From: Sphingopyxis sp.
GTDB lineage: Bacteria; Pseudomonadota; Alphaproteobacteria; Sphingomonadales; Sphingomonadaceae
Direction: 5' to 3'
Length of the DNA: 64,000 nt
Assembly: GCA_030145715.1 (NCBI GenBank)
Contig: JAIXHQ010000001.1
Coordinates: forward strand, 1-64,000
This document shows positions 61,284 to 64,000 of the stretch, piece after piece. The notes beneath the pieces are model-generated. The model saw nothing but the letters and a program-made list of their open reading frames with translations, made no database searches and was not told the DNA's origin. A program made the position numbers and the translations under genes. The first letter of the stretch is position 1. Each line of letters starts with the position of its first letter.

Positions 61284-63427
61284 TGTCCGCTGTCCCTGTT
61301 CGATCGCGCGAGCACTTCGGCGCGCGGTCCGTCGGCGACGATCCGGCCGCCGTCGATGACGATGATGCGATCGCACATCTGCAAAATGGCTTCGCGGTGG
61401 GTCGCAATGACCATGGTTTGCGTTTTGGCGACGGCGGTATCGAGCGCCTGGATGAACAGCCGTTCGCTTTGCGTATCCATCGCGCCGGTCGGTTCGTCGA
61501 GGAACAGCAGACGGGACGGCGATGCAAGCGCGCGCGCGATGGTCAGGAAGCCGCGCTGCCCGCCCGAAAGCTGTCCACCGCGTTCCCCCGTGCCCCGGTC
61601 CAGCCCGGTCTCGTCCCGGCCCATGAACCGATCGGCCCCGATCGATTGCAACGTCGCCAACAGGTCGGCATCGCTGGCCGACGGCGCGCAATATTGCATA
61701 TTCTGCTTGATCGAACCGCTGAACAGAACCGAATCCTGCCCGACGAAACGAAATTGCGATCGCAGATAGATGGGCGAATATTGGCGGCTGTCGAGCCCGT
61801 CGATAAAGATATTCCCGGCCTGGGGCGCATAGAGTCCGCAGAGCAGACGCCCCAGGGTCGATTTGCCCGACGCGACCCGACCGACGATCGCGATCCGTTC
61901 GCCAGCTGCGATTTTCAGGTCGATGTCGGACAGCGACGGCGCCGATGCGCCCGGATAGGTGAAGGACAGGCCTTCGACAGCAATATTCCCCTTGTCGATC
62001 GTCAGGTTCAGCGCGCTGCTGCCCATGCGGCGTTCGTCGTCGGCCTCGATCATCTGCTGAATGCTCGCCATCGTCGTCATCGCCTGACGCCCGCGCGTCA
62101 TCAGAAAGGCGAGTTGCCCGACCGGCGCCATCGACCGGCCCGCCAGCATGACGATCGCGATGATCGCGCCCATCGATATTTTGCCCGAATCGAACAGGTA
62201 AAATCCGCCGACGACCAGCGCGAGGCTGGAAAATTGCTGTCCCAGCGTGGCCAGGTTGATCGCGGCGGCGCCGGTCCGGCGCATCGTCGCCTGGGTCCGC
62301 GCGCTGGTGTCGACCATCCGCCGCCAGTGGCCCAGCACCTGCCCCTCGGCCGCGCAGCTTTTGACCGTCTCCGCTCCGCCGATCGCTTCGACCAGCATCG
62401 CGTGCTGGATGCTGGCGTCGGCCTGATTGTCGAGCGACGCCTGAACCATCCGCCGCTGAAGGAAAAAGCCCGCGGTGCCCATCGTGAGGATAATCAGCAG
62501 CGGAACGAGCGCCAGCCACCCCGCCAGCACCGCGATCATGATGAGGAACAATATCAGGAACGCGATGTCGACCAGCAGGACGATCGTCGTCGAGGCGAAA
62601 AAGTCGCGCACCGATTCAAATTCGGACACCCGCCGCGCGAGCATCCCGGTGCTGCCGCGGCGGTCCGCCAGCGGCATGTTCAGCACCTTGGAAAAGATTT
62701 TCTCGGACAATTTGACGTCCAGTTCGCGGCCCAGATCGTCGAGCAGCGTCGCGCGGGCAAGGCGAAGGATGAACTCGACCGCAAAGGCAAGCAACGCACC
62801 CACCGCAAGAACCCACAGGCTGGACACCGCCTTGTTCGGGATGACACGGTCATAGACGTTCATCGTGAACAGGGGCAGCGCAAAGCCGAGCAGGTTGATC
62901 ATCAGCGCGGCGCCGAGCACCGGATAAAAGGAGCGGCGCATCCGCCGGATCTCGCTCCAGAACCAGTGCCGCTTTGCCGGTTCGTCCCACGGCCGTTCCT
63001 CCGCCCGAATGGCGGTGGGATCCGCGGCGACCGATATCGCCTGACCCGCGTAATCATCCTCGACCGCCGCCTCGTCGGCCCATAGCGGGGCGTCGTAACC
63101 CGGCTCCCAGACAAGCAACTGCCCGCCCTGCGCGTCGAGCAGAACGGCACAGCCGCCATCCTTGCGCAGGATGATCGCCGGAAGGTCGCGCGCGACCTGC
63201 CGGATCTTTCGCGCTTGGAGGCGGTCGTTGTTGATGAAACAGAGGTCCAGCGCGGCCTGCGCCTGATGAAAGGGCAAAAAGCCCCGTTCATCACGCGCCA
63301 ACGCCGCCAGCGCCCCGCGCTGGAAATTCTGCCCGAAATGCTCCGCGACAAAGAGGATACAGGCGATCAGGGGATCGCCCGGTGGCTCTTTACCTATTCG
63401 CGCAATCGGGAATTGATTCTGCGCCAT
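61280..63427 (-). CDS. Type I secretion ABC exporter with degenerate C39 domain
   Basis: A 715-aa permease-ATPase. The N-terminal about 130 residues resemble a C39-like domain without the catalytic cysteine context, as in HlyB/LapB exporters that do not process a leader. The membrane domain (about 168-445) has about six helices. The ATPase has Walker A GRVASGKST (516-524), signature LSGGQ (620-624) and Walker B LLFLDEPTGAMD. This form is typical of exporters for RTX proteins and giant adhesins. The ATG at 63427 has only a weak ribosome site. Confidence 0.95.
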   Translation of the reverse strand: MAQNQFPIARIGKEPPGDPLIACILFVAEHFGQNFQRGALAALARDERGFLPFHQAQAALDLCFINNDRLQARKIRQVARDLPAIILRKDGGCAVLLDAQGGQLLVWEPGYDAPLWADEAAVEDDYAGQAISVAADPTAIRAEERPWDEPAKRHWFWSEIRRMRRSFYPVLGAALMINLLGFALPLFTMNVYDRVIPNKAVSSLWVLAVGALLAFAVEFILRLARATLLDDLGRELDVKLSEKIFSKVLNMPLADRRGSTGMLARRVSEFESVRDFFASTTIVLLVDIAFLILFLIMIAVLAGWLALVPLLIILTMGTAGFFLQRRMVQASLDNQADASIQHAMLVEAIGGAETVKSCAAEGQVLGHWRRMVDTSARTQATMRRTGAAAINLATLGQQFSSLALVVGGFYLFDSGKISMGAIIAIVMLAGRSMAPVGQLAFLMTRGRQAMTTMASIQQMIEADDERRMGSSALNLTIDKGNIAVEGLSFTYPGASAPSLSDIDLKIAAGERIAIVGRVASGKSTLGRLLCGLYAPQAGNIFIDGLDSRQYSPIYLRSQFRFVGQDSVLFSGSIKQNMQYCAPSASDADLLATLQSIGADRFMGRDETGLDRGTGERGGQLSGGQRGFLTIARALASPSRLLFLDEPTGAMDTQSERLFIQALDTAVAKTQTMVIATHREAILQMCDRIIVIDGGRIVADGPRAEVLARSNRDSGQ

Positions 63428-63463
63428 GGTAAATTTTTCTATTCAGAATCAACCCACTAAAGA

Positions 63464-64000
63464 TTATTGCGGATAACGGCGGCGCTGGAGTTCGGCCGGA
63501 GCCGGCGGACCGTAACCCACTTTTTCGCGCGCATAGACGCGGCGCGATTCCGGCGCGGTCAGGTTGAACGCGTCGAGCAGGCTGTTGGTCGATGCCAGCA
63601 CCTGATAGCCGGCGAACAGCTCTGAAAAACGGGCCGTCTCCGCGCGAACCTGCACGTTGAAGCGCGTATTCTGTGCGTCGAGCACGTCGAGCAGCGACCG
63701 GCGACCCACCGAAAATTGATCGCGGTAGGAGATGAGCAGTTCGTCGGTGGACTTGCTCTGATCCGTCAGGTCGCGAAACACCGCCGTCTGCGTCTCACGG
63801 CTGTTCCACGCGCGCCGCGTATCCGCTTCCGCGTTGCGTTCGGCTTCGTGCAGGCGGAAACGGCTCTCGCTCGCGCGGCGCACCATCTCCTGATATTTCG
63901 CGCGGTTGATTCCGCCGTCGAAAATATCCCAGCGCATGACGACTCGGCCAAGCAGGTCGTTCGTCTGGCCGCGGAAGGAATCGATGTCGTCACCGATCCG
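63464..64000 (-). CDS. TolC family outer membrane channel (partial, runs off the window)
   Basis: The C-terminal 178 residues of a TolC-like T1SS outer membrane protein; the frame stays open to the right edge. Visible features: DSFRGQTNDLLGRVVMRWDIFDGG (the second-repeat strand and OEP motif), coiled-coil helices with NAEADTRRAWNSRE, and YRDQFSVGRRSLLDVLDAQNTRFN, typical of AggA/LapE-type proteins. It lies 36 bases upstream of the ABC exporter gene and completes the three-part secretion system. Confidence 0.92.
   Translation of the reverse strand, partial: RIGDDIDSFRGQTNDLLGRVVMRWDIFDGGINRAKYQEMVRRASESRFRLHEAERNAEADTRRAWNSRETQTAVFRDLTDQSKSTDELLISYRDQFSVGRRSLLDVLDAQNTRFNVQVRAETARFSELFAGYQVLASTNSLLDAFNLTAPESRRVYAREKVGYGPPAPAELQRRRYPQ

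Noticed and set aside
60186-62519. A 777-codon minus-strand frame extending the SleB-like gene into the ABC exporter gene
   Set aside because: The upstream part lies in another frame of the exporter gene and has no domain similarity; the ATG at 61283 gives a normal membrane-anchored hydrolase.

Overview
The window is a GC-rich, densely coded chromosomal segment of an alphaproteobacterium. Gene order and protein style (rpsB-tsf-pyrH-frr-uppS-cdsA-dxr-rseP-bamA-skp-fabZ, acpP-fabF-mltG, secE-nusG-rplKA), a GAAC-N7-GAAC LexA-type box, a zinc-ligand-free L31 and the absence of lpxD, lpxA and lpxB beside fabZ point to a sphingomonad (Sphingomonadaceae, Sphingopyxis-like). The genus is an inference; no 16S rRNA lies in the window. 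There is no phage, integrase, transposase or CRISPR array.

Layout. 0-10.7 kb: tRNA-Met(CAT), a 2'-5' RNA ligase-like protein overlapping a peroxiredoxin, the mltG/fabF/acpP fatty acid and cell wall cluster, a membrane-bound winged-helix/TPR protein, a DUF3617-like lipoprotein, uvrB and a coupled Gfo/Idh/MocA oxidoreductase. 10.7-11.9 kb: a gene-free stretch built from three families of palindromic repeats, two of them present twice. 11.9-15 kb: rplA-rplK-tesB-nusG-secE on the minus strand, with tesB inserted between nusG and rplK. 15.2-21.7 kb: a divergent TetR repressor and a three-gene RND efflux operon with a palindromic operator candidate. 21.7-33 kb: class A PBP, AraC regulator, RlpA, two alpha/beta hydrolases, an MFS transporter with an unusual insertion, RhlE helicase, glycerol kinase and L31.

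33.1-44.2 kb is one long minus-strand block from rpsB to fabZ. It covers translation (S2, EF-Ts, RRF), UMP kinase, isoprenoid synthesis (Dxr, UppS), CDP-diacylglycerol synthesis, envelope proteolysis (RseP), outer membrane assembly (BamA, Skp) and fatty acid synthesis. 44.4-46.3 kb holds a small membrane protein behind a LexA-like box, and psd-pssA, which use the CDP-diacylglycerol made by CdsA. 46.4-57.7 kb carries NADP-isocitrate dehydrogenase, a Kef-type antiporter with an RCK domain, a two-domain M16 peptidase, a nitrilase-family amidase, a NUDIX hydrolase, a ferredoxin-reductase-type flavoprotein and a secreted S9 peptidase.

57.9-64 kb is the most interesting region. It is a type I secretion operon (TolC-like outer membrane factor cut by the window edge, ABC exporter with a degenerate C39 domain, HlyD adaptor). 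A membrane-anchored SleB-type cell wall hydrolase is coupled into the middle of the operon by overlapping stop and start codons. A LapG-like periplasmic cysteine protease lies convergent to it, with overlapping 3' ends. The arrangement suggests a Lap-type system for secretion and regulated release of a giant adhesin, with a dedicated peptidoglycan hydrolase added. The adhesin and any LapD-like receptor would have to lie outside the window.
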